A program made the translations under genes and the position numbers. 64,000 bases of DNA, taken from assembly GCA_028456385.1 (NCBI GenBank), contig JALNQF010000030.1, positions 186,001-250,000 of the forward strand, given 5' to 3'. The notes beneath the pieces were generated by a model that was not told where the DNA came from, ran no database searches, and worked only from the letters and a program-made list of their open reading frames with translations. This document shows, piece by piece, positions 1 through 11,695 of the stretch. Positions within the stretch are counted from its first letter, which is position 1, and each line of letters begins with the position of its first letter. This stretch comes from Ophiosphaerella korrae. Taxonomy: Eukaryota > Ascomycota > Dothideomycetes > Pleosporales > Phaeosphaeriaceae.

Positions 1-2798
1 AGGCATTTTTTCTTCTTTTTTTTGGGGTAATATTAAATTTAGGATAAATAATTATTAGATTACTCACCTTTTTTTTTTTTTTTTTTAACAGAAAAGATGC
101 CTTCTAAGAGGTGTAGGAGTCAAGAGGAGGATTGGGAGCTGCCTGCGCGGGCAAACCGCCACTATTTTAGTTAACCGAGAGTTGGTAACGTTGAACCCGT
201 TATCATGGTCTGTCTCATCGTTCACCAACTGGCGGCAGTGGCCATTGCGGTAGCGCCCAGGCGACGAGCCCCTCTGAGTCGCAGTCCTCGCTCAGAAACC
301 AGGATACAGCGAACTTTTTGCGCGAGGGCTGGGGCGAGGAAGGAGGTGGTGAGGGCGAGGGAGTTGTAAAGGAGCATTTTGAGAAACGGGGTTAGGGTTT
401 GAGGACTTTATTGATGTGTTTGGGAGATAGCAGGCAATCTGGTTAGATCGCGTGGATCCAAAATGGGTGAAAGCGGGACCATTATTTTTTTTATATTGGT
501 GGGTGTATGTACATGGATCACACTGGGGGGTCAGATGCCTACTCCTATGACATCGGCCAAGTTGTTTGGGGGTTGGGACGAATGTTATAAGATGGCGGTT
601 TTGTGCGTAAGTTTTGATGCCTTACATATTACACGAGCTCACCAGACTTGCTGGCTAGCGTTGCTGAGTAAGTGCGCTGCGGAACGGACCTACCAAATCT
701 CTTCATGAAACTTAATACGTGGGTTATCGTGCTATTTCGAGTGCTGTTGCTGGGATTTTTACCTTTTGCATTTTACTGTATTCCATATTGAAAGGAGCGG
801 AACGGAATGGATGATGCGGGGCAGATGCTTTTTTTTTCGTTGCTCATTATTTGATTGAGGGTTGAGGAGCGAATGGAGATGTTTTAGTTGATTTTAAGGG
901 CGAAGACATTAGTCACTGTTGTTTTACCGCGGCTCTCCATGTAGTGAGGTATTTGACAAGTACTTTTCTACATATATTTGAAGCCTGAAATTAAGGACGA
1001 CAAGAAAACTTTGACTTATTAAATGATTTTAAAACTACGATATGGACATAACACCCATGATGGTGGCAGTCATACACCCCAGCATTGAATAACTCAACAT
1101 ATCGGCGCCACTCGCGGTAGGGAACCTCGCGCCTTTATTGTTCAGTAAATCCTTTCCACTTTCAGGAATCGAGCTTGCTCCAACTGCGCGATCTGGTGTC
1201 ATGCAAAGAACCTCGACATGAACGTTAGAGATCTAGCGACTGGATTCAAAGATCATTCCATTGGATCGATTGGGCCAGAAGGTGATAATGTCAATCAGCG
1301 GGAAGCGGAAGGCTTCAGGATAGTTCATGGGATCGGTGGCAATCAAGCCGTGTGTGCTAGAAACATTTCTGCCACCACACTAGAGCGACGGGTCGAGTCG
1401 GGTGATGATGCTGTTATTCAGGGCACCATTGGCGAAGATGGAAAGATCTTCTCTGAGGTCCATAGCTTTTACAACTTAGTTAGCAATTTGCTTAGAACCA
1501 ATGGGCATTGTAGTATTTACGGTTCGTTTTTGGCCGTCCTATACCGCTGCATGAAGATGGTAGTGTGTTATTTGTTTGCGAACAACTACCTGATCTCATG
1601 TGGAGTCCTGCTGCTTGACGTATATACCACTCCTTTAAATCTTTAACACACTTACTCCCGAGCATGGTCAAACAGTCACCGTTATCACCTAGACTCTTCT
1701 CGAGGATCGCTTTCGGTCATTGAAATCCTGAATGAGGAGTTGAGGCTTGGAGAGTTTGATGGTAGACGCCCATCTCCGTCACATTGGAGTCGACGGTGTC
1801 TAGCAGGAGTGTTTGAAGATAGTGTATTTGGTTAGCGCTCTGTGGGAAATTGCGATTGTCCTCTTGTACACCGACTGTGATTTCCCAGGTTTTCGAGGTG
1901 TCAATTTCGACGGCGAATATTGAGTCAGACATCTCATCGGAGGGCCGTGCTCCAGAGATTTTGAGAGCAGGGATTGTGCGTATTGACGTGCTGTTGAAAC
2001 GTAGGATGCTATTTAGATCCGAACATGTTATATTGGTTGCATTTTGGCTAGTTCAACCAGAGATAAACAGCTGTATGAGCAATGCCCAAGCTGTAATTTG
2101 ATTCATGGTAGAGATAATGTATACTTCGAACGGGGCGTCAAGTACAAGGTCAAAGGGGCCAATGGATGAACAGAGAGAAGGAGAGGGAATTGTACGGGGT
2201 TTGAATATATAGGGTATTGGGATAGCAACCAAGTTCACCCCAATGAGGTTCTCAAATAGGCCATCCTCGAGGATTCAGGTATTCAGGCCTGCGATTGAGG
2301 TGGAGCATCTTTGCACTCATACTGGAGCCGGAATACACTATTCCACACATAGCTTAGCGCCCTAAAGTTGGTGACCTTATTGTGTGGTCATCTCGCGTCA
2401 TCTTACACGTTGTGTTACTTGCAATGGTGTTGGCAAATACCCAAGACTTAATTCAATAGATGACCTGAGCATCTTGATAGGCCCGGCAGTTATTCCATGT
2501 TCCTCCCTTTAACTGGTTCCATTTCGGATCCATGCCGCCCAGCACTGGAGATCCGCCAAATTATTCTTACAGTTTTAGGTGCTGCTTTCCACTTCCTATT
2601 TCATGAAATGCCTCATATTCGCGAGCATTGGGGGGGGGGGGGGGTAATCGGATAGTCATTGGAATTCGTTCATCGTGAGTCGAAGGGCCCGGTTTATGAA
2701 ACTGTCTCACGGACCGTAAACAAGGAGATATAGTGAGGTAGTCCGATCATGTTCCTGCTTTGAACTTGACCATGGTACGCTGGTTCGTCGTTCTATGT
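1..2798. other. Gene-poor, low-complexity stretch
   Basis: No gene could be supported here. The stretch holds an 18-T run (69-86), a 15-G run (2630-2644) and other T-rich tracts. Short open frames exist at 463-708 (+), 1218-1646 (+), 1850-2101 (+), 1717-1932 (-) and 2053-2238 (-). They overlap each other, lack recognisable motifs and could not be joined by plausible introns. Remnants of a decayed gene on the minus strand around 1717-2238 are possible but not shown. Confidence 0.5.
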
Positions 2799-4397
2799 TC
2801 ATATTTTACTGATATTCCCAACCCTTTCATCATCTTGGTGCATTGTAGTTCTTACTAAAATCCTCCTTGAATTTTTCGCAGGCTCTTCCTGGCTACTCTG
2901 GTCTTCATTCCAGTATGGGTCTTTATGGTCCCCCTGCGGCCGAGACTGTGAGCTGATAATACTCTTCATTTTTATTTCCTCGTTTGTGGGTTGTTTGATA
3001 TAGCCGTGAGCGTTGTGCGAAGCCTTCTTCGAGCTATTGAAACGCTTCCGGATAAATACAGCAAATGCAGAGCAGCAACCAATGATGATAGCTATGGGGC
3101 ATGTCAGTCGTAGAATCTTGCAAGTGTAGTAAGACAATGAAGAAATCTGCATACCAATGGAGCATTCCATGATCGTCCAAAAAAGCATCCATTTTGGCTC
3201 AGGTGTTGTAGTCCTGCCACGACCGTCAACGCCCAACTGAATGACGCGAAGAGTAGCGAACGCAATACAGATGAAGCCGCTGCCGAACAGGACGAACACT
3301 CCTATTTTTTGACCTTTTTGCATCTGAAGATTCCAAGTCAGGTGGATAGGTAGGAACATAACTGAACTGTGTTAATGTCGGAAGGCGTCATGATAATAAA
3401 GGATGAACCTACTCGCAAGATCTGTAGCGACATCCACAGCATAAGCAAAATATGGGCTGAAGATGATGCGTTGCGTTTCATTGGGGGTGCCGGCACATTT
3501 CCCCTTCTCGAATTTTGCTTTCAGATCATTGCATGTGAAAACACTGCTGAGAACACTTCCCATCCATGCCTGTAATGTATTCGGTAAGTAGTGAAGCATG
3601 CGCCTCTGATATTTGTTACGACTCACCACAACGCAGAAAATAACAGTGCCCCACCAAATCTTCTGATAGATGGTAGGTAAACCGGCTAGCAGTTTGCGAT
3701 AGAGTGATAACAGTGAGACCTTCACCGCGAACAGCATGGAGTAAAAGCACATCTGACCCGCAGTAATGAGTTTCAACATTATTGCCGCATCTTGCGTCAA
3801 TTCCTTGTACGGTGGGATTTCACGGCCTATGACCGCGTACACCTTGAACATGGGCGGTACGACAACTAGATAACAGCTCCTATAGTGATAGCGAACCAAA
3901 ATTAGTGTGACATCTATTAGGCCTACAAGTAGATAGCTTACCAGAGCGCAACATATAAGATGTATGCAAAATAGATAAAAAAATCCTGGATCTCGAACGA
4001 CTTGCGCTTCGGAAATCTGCACAGCAGCACGAGAGAAGACAAAAATGGATGTTAGGACGAGCATGGCCGCATTTGTCCCAACAAGCTCGTTCCTGGTAAT
4101 AGGAGTCTTTGGCAGAGGCTTCTGTGAAGCCAATGCTGATGCGGCCGTCGAGCAGCAGAACCACTTAGGCACGAAGGTGAGAGTGCCAACAAGACTCTGC
4201 AACCACGTTTCCGGCATTTGTGTCATATTCAGTGCACTTCGAACTACTATTTCGGAAGCGGCCTCCGTATGGAGTTTATTGAACAACGTCACAAACCAGT
4301 CCGTTGTTAGACAGACAATGTTCTGGAAGGGACTTCTCAATGCTGGAAACTGGGTAGAATTACAAGGGTTTTGCGGGTTGAACCATGCACACGGCAT
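2799..4397 (-). CDS. SAT4-type rhodopsin-like multi-pass membrane protein, with a +1 frameshift
   Basis: This is a fungal rhodopsin-like (SAT4/PTH11-related) integral membrane protein with seven predicted hydrophobic helices and a polar C-terminal tail. Its biochemical role is unknown; relatives are discussed as receptors. Recognisable stretches include FKVYAVIGREIPP, LKLITAGQMCFY, SSVFTCNDLKAKFEKG and KIGVFVLFGSGFICIAFA. Introns on the minus strand are placed at 3880-3941 (62 nt), 3570-3626 (57 nt), 3362-3412 (51 nt) and 3092-3154 (63 nt). A seven-base A run at 3977-3983 (T7 in the gene) is one base too long. Removing one base gives the family-like segment GFFIYFAYILYVALW, which joins in phase to the first intron. 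As written, the apparent 343-aa frame reads through that intron only because 62+1 nt is a multiple of three. The true start is unclear; 4397 is the first ATG, and the part before residues PITRNELVG may not be coding. Confidence 0.75.
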
Positions 4398-5543
4398 AAA
4401 CACACGCTATTCGGCGTATTTGGGACCTTCTGTAGAGGCTTGGGACCTTCTTGGGGCAGAGATTAGGCCAAGTTAGCCTGGCAAAGGAAGCTTGGCGCTG
4501 TGACAAGTGGGAAGAGGCGCAATCGCAATCTCGAGTTCACCAAGCCGCCTGTAGTTCCGAAAAATATTGTCCGGAAGGTACTTCGCATTTTGACGTGCTG
4601 TTGCTTTCCTCAATCTTGTTGGTTGCACTGGCTGTTACTGCAACATGAGACAGTCTTAAGGAATCGAATGCGTTGATTGTGAACAGAAGGAGTGTTTGGA
4701 GTTATAACACACCAAAGTAGGTATCTAGCGCAAAAAAAGAAAAGCGCCATGACGCATCCCAAGACCGTGGCAGCGTGTATTAGGCTGGATCTGAGCCGTC
4801 GTGTAGTCGGTGGCAGCCTGACAGGTCCTTGGTAGAAAGGCTCGTATCAGCAACTCGCTTACATTCTTGTTCAATTGACTATCCACGAACTGCCCAGTAT
4901 CTAAAATCTAGATGCTCTTGAAATCTTGTGCGGCTAGACGATGCAATTCCCAGCCTTCACTAGGCGATATATGTTGACCCGTGACTGGTGTTCTCCCACG
5001 CGGACGGGCCGCTAGCGACGTTCATGCCCTCCTCATTACATCCACTAATTCCACGAATAGCCCGCAAAGTTTAAGCATTATAATTGCAAAGAGCCTCGGA
5101 GCGATCGATAATGGTTAGGTCGCGAATATGAACGCAAGATCTGCCAATTGCTGCTGAGGCACCCAGTTGCCGTGGGGCGTTCAACAATGCGCTGCAGAAA
5201 CCCCCAAACCCATAGAGATGGTAGCCTCAAATTAATTATGCGCGAGGCGATCCGGAACAGCTTGAGCTAGGCGCTGTAGTTGCTTCGCTACGCGCATTTC
5301 CATCATGACTTTCGTACCTCGACTCAAAATTGTCTTCCAACCCTCCAAATCTGTCCCCGAACCCTGCGCCCCAGCATATCGCTTAGACACTACCTCTATG
5401 TTCACCAATTGTTGCCTGCGGAGCAAGCATATCCATATTAAAAGGGCCTTTTATCTGTGAATATCTACCCTGGGGATTCCTATCCTAGTTTCTTGTCTTG
5501 GGTTCACTTTACCTTTCAATCTTGAAAGAGCTCATAGGACAAG
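4398..5543. other. Intergenic between divergently transcribed genes
   Basis: This 1.1-kb gap separates the rhodopsin-like gene (-) and the FAD oxidoreductase (+). It probably holds both promoters. A 64-aa open frame on the minus strand at 5232-5426 has protein-like composition but no motif I recognise. Nothing else was seen. Confidence 0.4.
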
Positions 5544-7258
5544 ATGAAAGCCACTTCGTATTGTTCACTTCTTGTCTTGGGCGTAGGGGTTTATGTCCAG
5601 ACTGGCCAGTTCGAAGCTCCAGATTTCAACATCACGGAAGCGTTGATTGCCAATGGTATCAATGTTTCAGCGTTACCAGAGCTTGCGCCATTGGTCGAGC
5701 GGTCGCTATTGAGTGGGTGCTCAATTGCTGTAAGCATATACCCTTTTGCTTGAATTACTGTGACCAAACACTGACATGCTTATAGTGCAACTCCCTAAAG
5801 CTCATCTATGGAGACTCAAAGCTTCTTGCTGAGGGAACATCGACATATGATGCGTTCACAAACGGTTATTGGTCGGCTATCCAAGCTGCTATCAACCCGC
5901 TTTGTGTTTTCAAGCCAACTTCGGGTATTGAAGTATCTTCGGCAGTGCTCCTGTCACGGCTCACTCAATGTCCCTTTGCTGTCAAGGGTGGTGGCCATGC
6001 TGCGTTTGCCGAAGCCTCCAGTATAGATGGCGGCATCACCATTTCCATGGAGAATTTTAAGAAGGTCATTGTTTCTGATGACAAGGAGACAGTAGACGTT
6101 GGCCCAGGTAACCGATGGGTTGATGTTTACACCGCAACTGGAAAGTCCGGTGTTGGTGTTGTCGGAGGAAGAGTATGTCACTCCCTTTGATCGCGTTTCT
6201 CAACTGACAAAATACAGATGGCTCCTGTTGGTGTACCTGGCCTCGCTCTCGGTGGAGGTATCAGCTTTTTCTCGAACAAGCTTGGTTGGGCGTGCGACAA
6301 CGTGGCCAGCTTCGAAGTTGTAACCGCCTCAGGCCTTGTCATCAATGTCACACCTACGTCTTACTCTGATCTGTATTGGGCTCTCCGAGGCGGTGGAAAT
6401 AACTTTGGAATCATTACCAACTTTAAGCTGAATGCGTTCCCATTGGGTCAGATGTGGGGTGGTCAACGTATATATGCTGAGAACAACATCCCAGCTGTTC
6501 TTGATGCCATCCATAAGTTCGCGGTTACAGGCTCGTCTTCAGATACAGGTGCAGCACAGATCGTCTCATTTTGTGCCATCGTCGGTGTCGGCAAGATTGC
6601 AATCGTTCAGATGCACTACGCCCAACCCATCGCCAACGCTTCTGTCCACGCAGATCTAGGAGCTATAACATCCATTGCATCCAACACTGCCGTTGGTTCC
6701 CTTGCCGATATGGCCGTCAAGATGAACGAAGGAGGTACCGATGGATTACGTCAAACACAATGGGATATCACTCTCAAAGTCAACCGCGAGTTATTCACTT
6801 TCTTAATCAACGCCTTCTACGCTGGACTACCAAGTGTGCAAGGCCTCGCAGGCGCATTTCCCACGATCTCAATCCAGCCAATCACTGAGGGCCAACTGAA
6901 AGGCATGCAAAAGAACGGTGGTAATGCGCTCGGCCTCAATGTATCCAAGGGCCCCTTCTTCGTCATGAACATGTCCTCTCGCTGGACCAATGCTGCAGAT
7001 GACGCCGCAATCTTGAAATTCTTCAGCTCAGTCATCAAGCAAGTCAAGGCTGAGGCACAAACCAAAGGCTTAGACAACGAGTACATTTACATGAACTACG
7101 GCAGCCAGTTCCAAGACCCGATTTCCAGCTACGGCTCCGCGAATGTAAATAGATTGAGAGCGATCAGCAAGAAGTACGACCCTCATCAGGTGTTCCAAGA
7201 GTTACACCCAGGCCATTTCAAGCTAGGTGGCAAGGCGCCAAATCTGGATATGCCATGA
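5544..7258 (+). CDS. Secreted FAD-binding (FAD_binding_4/BBE-type) oxidoreductase
   Basis: Three exons (5544-5729, 5786-6172, 6218-7258) encode 537 aa. The introns are 56 and 45 nt with GT-AG ends, and the reading frame is exact. The N-terminus is a likely secretion signal with a hydrophobic core (SLLVLGVGVYV). A PCMH-type FAD domain follows: VKGGGHAAFAEASS contains the His used for covalent flavin attachment in this family, then PGNRWVDVY, VGGR-M-APVGVPGLALGGG, and WALRGGGNNFGIIT. The C-terminal NVNRLRAISKKYDPHQVFQ is the berberine-bridge (BBE) element. Family members oxidise alcohols, sugars or alkaloid-like substrates; the substrate here cannot be predicted. No biosynthetic backbone gene lies beside it, so a tailoring role in a secondary-metabolite cluster is not supported. 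Confidence 0.9.
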
Positions 7259-7466
7259 ACGGGATTGGGAACGAGAAGCGCATATGAGCTAAATAATGAT
7301 ACATAGAATATACATAATGTCTGAACGCAATGCAGTGCCCATCTCTGATTTGAGGCAGGCTAGTAATCGCACCATGACCCTAATCCGTATGAGCGTGTGT
7401 ATTAGTGCCATGTTGCCTCATTTGTCAATAGGGAAACAATTTGACTCCTCAGCTTCTCTTTTATAC

Positions 7467-8660
7467 TCATGAACTTCCCGACTTTACCAAGTCTTTGATG
7501 CTCTCCTTGAAACTGCTCATACTACTCCTTCTCGAGCTCCTCCGTGAACTACTCGAGCTTCCTTTCCTCGGCGCTTCCACACTTCCTGAATCTCTCCTTC
7601 CACCTTTGCCCTGCGTGTCTAGCACTACAAGCAACACGGTACAATTATCTGCATTCTTCATCTTCCCCGCACTCTTTGTAATTTCCTCCGCGATTTCCTT
7701 CAACGTCTTGCCCTCAGTCCACATATCCACTGCGTCCCTCGTGTCACCGCACGCTTCTTTTGCGTCGCCCACGCCGTCTGATGCAAGCATGATAAGTGAT
7801 TGACCATCAAGATGTCGAGCGGCAAAGTGCGCTTTGTTAGATACCAGATCGTGTGTTACTTTTGCGCCGGGCGCTACGCCTGTTTCCACGCCATCGAGAT
7901 CGGATAGGTCGTGGCCCGCAAGACGATTTACTTTGGGTTTCTTATATTCCATGTCGCCGAGCGCGCGAGACATATTGACTGCGCCTATTCGTGCTATTCC
8001 AGTGCTGAAATTTACTTCGCCGCCAGCTTCTTCGATGCGCTTCTTTTCCTCGGGTAGGTCTGGTGCGTGCTCCTTGCTGAGCAGTTTGACTTCCCAGTCA
8101 TCCTTGCTCTTTTTGCCCTCGATACTTCCAGAGTGGTCGGAATGGTTGGCATAAATCACGTGTGAGTCCCCTAGATTGGCTACAATGAGGAGGTTTTGCT
8201 TCGTATCGATCAATGCGAGAGCGACCGTGGCTCCACCGTCCAAATCTTCGCGGCCAATATCCCGGTCCACAGCTTTGAGTGAACGTTGGATGGCTTGCTT
8301 GTATGATTCTGTGCATGGCGACTTTTCCGTTGAGGGGAAATGGTCTTCCAAATGCTTGACGAGATTTTCATGGATATGTTGGACTGCTTCAGTGCCACCA
8401 CTTTTGAAATGTGAGCCATCTTTCGCCAAAACAACACGCTGAAGACGAAGTTACAGACTTACTGTCCGTCGAAGATTGCGAAAAGCGCAAGTTCTTTTCT
8501 CGACTTCAACTGTCGAGGCTCAAATGCAATGTAGCGATCTTGCTGTTCTCCACGATCACCCAGCGTCTAGTTCTAATTTTAGTGAGAGTTGAAAGCTACC
8601 ATGCATACAACTGACGATCGAAACGCCAACGTCAACAATGTTCACGCCCATTTTGATCAT
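7467..8660 (-). CDS. PP2C-family (PPM) Ser/Thr protein phosphatase
   Basis: Three exons on the minus strand (8660-8616, 8566-8463, 8400-7467) give 360 aa. The start differs from the longest open frame (8429): the intron 8401-8462 (62 nt) must be removed to create the core motif FDGHGGTEAVQH. Upstream, GDRGEQQDRYIAFEP is the first metal-site motif. The first intron (8567-8615, 49 nt) uses a GTCAGT donor and is less certain, so the first 15 residues are tentative. Other PP2C motifs are DGGATVALALID, ANLGDSH, MSRALGD, ASDGVGDA and NADNCTVLLV. These carry the Asp residues that hold two Mn/Mg ions, and the enzyme should remove phosphate from Ser/Thr. The last 50 residues are Ser/Arg-rich and probably disordered. 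No transmembrane or targeting segment is visible. Confidence 0.9.
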
Positions 8661-9115
8661 TTTTGATATTGAAGATGCTGATTGTATATGTTTTTAACAC
8701 ACGGCATCCTTCTCCAGTTATTTGATATGATCGGTATTTTCGCCGCTCGTCATGGTGCCAAGAGTAACTAAGCGATGAGTCGCACACGACATCATGGTGA
8801 CGACGTCATAGTGCGAATTAAATGAGACGTTGCAATCAGTAAACAAGTTTGCCACAGAGTTGCCTAGACAATGTTAGCTTCGTTTGGATATTTAGCTTCC
8901 AAAGTGGGTACCAGAAAGGTCTGGGCCTGCGCGGTCAACCGGCCATCATACATAGTAAGCAGTGATAGCATGAGTACACGTGACATAGTCGGTTTCAATC
9001 GCACATGATACTCCCATAACTGTTCATTGCACTTTTAGGCCGAAGAGACTGACGCATGAGCTTTGGTCCCTATGGCATGATTAAACTTTCTATTCCCCCA
9101 TTCCTCATCATCTAA
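8661..9115. other. Intergenic, no gene seen
   Basis: This 455-bp spacer lies upstream of the PP2C gene and downstream of the RING gene, both on the minus strand. It presumably contains the PP2C promoter. No distinctive site was identified. Confidence 0.4.
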
Positions 9116-10231
9116 TTACAATATCTTCCCCTGCGCCATCCAGCCATTCCGGAATTCCTTCCAACGTTTATTACCTTCAAAGCCCCAAGCCTGTTTCTCT
9201 TTATTCAAAAGTTGCATCTTGTTTTTCAAAATTCCCTCTTCCCTCTCACAATCCCGTCTTGTCCTTAGTCTGTAGTCCTGAAGTAACGCCAGTAGCTCTT
9301 CGCATGCAATCTCCTCACTCATAATAGCCTGGACGGTGTCAAGGCAGTCTTTATGATCCATGCCCCAAGTCAGCCCCAAATCCATCATTGTGTCTGCTGC
9401 CTTCTTATCTGAATGGAGATATGAAATGAGTTTTGGATTCGGAGGCGGACGATCTCTGTTTTCGATTCGGACCCTACAAATTGGACAGACCTGAACTGAG
9501 TATAATTCCTCGCCCGTATTCGGTGTACGCATCCATTCCTCAAGACAAGACTTTCCGAGTACGTGGCCGCAATACTTGATGCGAACAGGAAAGTCGGCCA
9601 GCAATATCTGTATAGACTTTGTCAAGAAGTCGGTATATGAGTTCTGACAGATCGGGCAACAGCCTTCAATATCATCAACAACACCAGCTTTAGGCTTTAA
9701 GGAGGCAATAGAGATGCTACATGCGAAATGGTCAACCTCAACTTTGTCTAGCCTGGCAGCAATGATATCGCGTGTATCGAACACTTCATCATCCAGAGCT
9801 GAATTTTTTCGTTGGGCTTCGCGACGTGGGGAAACTGGCCTGTTGATATGCGAGAAACGCTCAGAAAAATCAAGGTGGAATACCATTAAAAAAGTTAAAT
9901 GGAGCCTGTCCATTACGTCCGGATAAGCCAAGTTGGTAAGTGCCAAGTAGAATCTCTCCAACCATGTCATTCCAGTGCCAGTGTGATATTTCTGGACTAT
10001 AACTCGGAACAATGTAATCTTTGTCCTTCGGCTTAAGTACTGGGACTCGTTTGCAAGAACGCCTATTAGCCACTCCCGACTTTTCTTGACCTCATCCGCC
10101 ATCTCTTGATCGGACAGACCTTGACATCGTAGGAAAAGCCATGGGTTGGCGTTTCGCAATTGCTCGATAGGTATCCGTTCTAGGATATGTGATATGTTAT
10201 CAAGGTTGTTGATTTCTCTTAGAAATCGCAT
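9116..10231 (-). CDS. RING-finger protein, likely E3 ubiquitin ligase
   Basis: A single open frame of 371 aa. The central part carries a RING-type zinc site: CCPICQNSY, then YCGHVLGKSCLEEWM, then VCPICRVRIENRD. The spacing Cys-x2-Cys ... Cys-x-His ... Cys-x2-Cys is that of C3HC4/RING-H2 domains, with an insert between the first two metal pairs (about 30 residues). Such domains bind an E2 and promote ubiquitin transfer. The C-terminal 100 residues are charged and helical (EREEGILKNKMQLLNKEKQ), suggesting a coiled coil. The N-terminal 160 residues match no family I recognise. An open frame at 10299-10574 on the same strand could belong to an upstream exon, but no convincing junction was found, so the N-terminus is provisional. 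Confidence 0.75.
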   Translation of the reverse strand: MRFLREINNLDNISHILERIPIEQLRNANPWLFLRCQGLSDQEMADEVKKSREWLIGVLANESQYLSRRTKITLFRVIVQKYHTGTGMTWLERFYLALTNLAYPDVMDRLHLTFLMVFHLDFSERFSHINRPVSPRREAQRKNSALDDEVFDTRDIIAARLDKVEVDHFACSISIASLKPKAGVVDDIEGCCPICQNSYTDFLTKSIQILLADFPVRIKYCGHVLGKSCLEEWMRTPNTGEELYSVQVCPICRVRIENRDRPPPNPKLISYLHSDKKAADTMMDLGLTWGMDHKDCLDTVQAIMSEEIACEELLALLQDYRLRTRRDCEREEGILKNKMQLLNKEKQAWGFEGNKRWKEFRNGWMAQGKIL

Positions 10232-11677
10232 ATGCTTTCGAATAATACGGTATTCTGAGCGTCGTTAGCTATCTAATCAAGCCATTTAAAGAGATCAGTC
10301 ATCGAGTAGATGTACATATATTGGAGCAAAACGCACCAGATGAATTCGAAAGCGGGTGGCTTCCCTGGTTCGTCAGACTCTGCACGGTATTCATGCCGAA
10401 GGGCAACCTCGTTGTGGTAATCTGTGAGTAGCAATGAGTGCTGTTGATATCAGTGTAGTAATGAGTATAAGGCGACACGATAACGCGGTGGTGAATAGGT
10501 TTCAGATCGTACTTAGGAGCAGTCACCCATTCAAGTGCCCTAGCTTGTGAAGGAAAGTCGTTTGCACTCCGCACGTGGCACTAAGACTAATTTTAGGAAA
10601 GATTACCATGCCCTTATGATCTCAGACATGATATTTTTGTTTCACTGCACATGCAACAAGAGAACAACCGATCGCCGGCAACTCGTTGGCTAACTACTTC
10701 GGCTGTGCTTCTTGAATCACGAATAGAGCTGGCGGGTCTGCTGAAATTACGGAGTTGAAAGACTTGGGTTAGGTAAGGTCAGTAATAGGCAATAGCGGGC
10801 CATTGATAGAGACTAAAGAAGCTATAGTTGTGCCGATTATGCAATCATCATGTGCGTCCTGTTTCTCAAACGAAAATGGCAAGGGCGAGCAAGGTAGTTG
10901 GAGTGAAATTATCGGAAGGAGTGAGGCAACAAAGACAAATAAACTAGGAAGATCTCAGGAATATTGCTGACTTCTGTAAACAGAGAGATGGATATCTCGA
11001 CCTTCCGCATTTGGCGGGGCAGTAGCGACAAGGTGGCCCAAGGTAACACCACTGGCATCAATTACGTCGCCATGGCCGAGACACAGACGCTAGGAGTTGA
11101 CCAAAGCAAGCTATTTGAGCCTTGCACAGCCTTGGGCATATTGCCATATGCTCTACAATGAAAGACAAGGTGGTAGAACTGACAAGGTAGTACTCGAGTC
11201 ATTGAGAAAGTAGGAGAACCGGGTCATAATGAACCGAGAAACCAATATGGACAGGCAGAAATCCTACGCTACGAGGCATCATAAACCACATAGTGCAGAC
11301 GTCTACCTAATCCCCAATACTTGGTGTTCATGCGGAACGGAAAAGAGGCAGTGCTTGCGGCGCAACGGGTGGACCTAGGTCCTTCCCAGCGCAGTCCGAC
11401 ACGGAATAGAAGGCTTCAGTGTATTTGTATGGTAGATAAAGCTTGAATACCTAGTTCTCGGCGTCTCATGAAACCTTGTTGATGTGCATGAGAGGATAAT
11501 GTGGGCGGTAGGTGGCACGATCGTGGGGGCGCATAAGGTGGCGGGGGCTAGTTAGTGCACGGATCCTCCCGGCAGCACCGACGTTTGTCTTGCTCAGCCA
11601 CGCGACTCTGAGTTGTTCGGCCTGCGGCACAGTTCAGCCTGTATATATGACTTGAAGCCCAAGGTTGGAGAGGAAAT
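10232..11677. other. Intergenic, no supported gene
   Basis: This 1.4-kb gap lies between the RING gene (-) and the HerA-like ATPase (+), which are divergent, so both promoters should lie here. Open frames at 10299-10574 (-) and 10964-11161 (+) are short and motif-free. The first might be a 5' exon of the RING gene. Confidence 0.4.
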
Positions 11678-11695
11678 ATGCACGTCACAAACAAA

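Noticed and set aside
8098..8429. Start of the PP2C phosphatase at 8429, the longest ORF
   Set aside because: The frame there runs inside an intron; the metal motif FDGHGG only forms after removing 8401-8462.
5544..8660. Secondary-metabolite cluster around the FAD oxidoreductase
   Set aside because: Neighbours are a membrane receptor-like protein and a phosphatase; no polyketide, peptide or terpene backbone enzyme is next to it.
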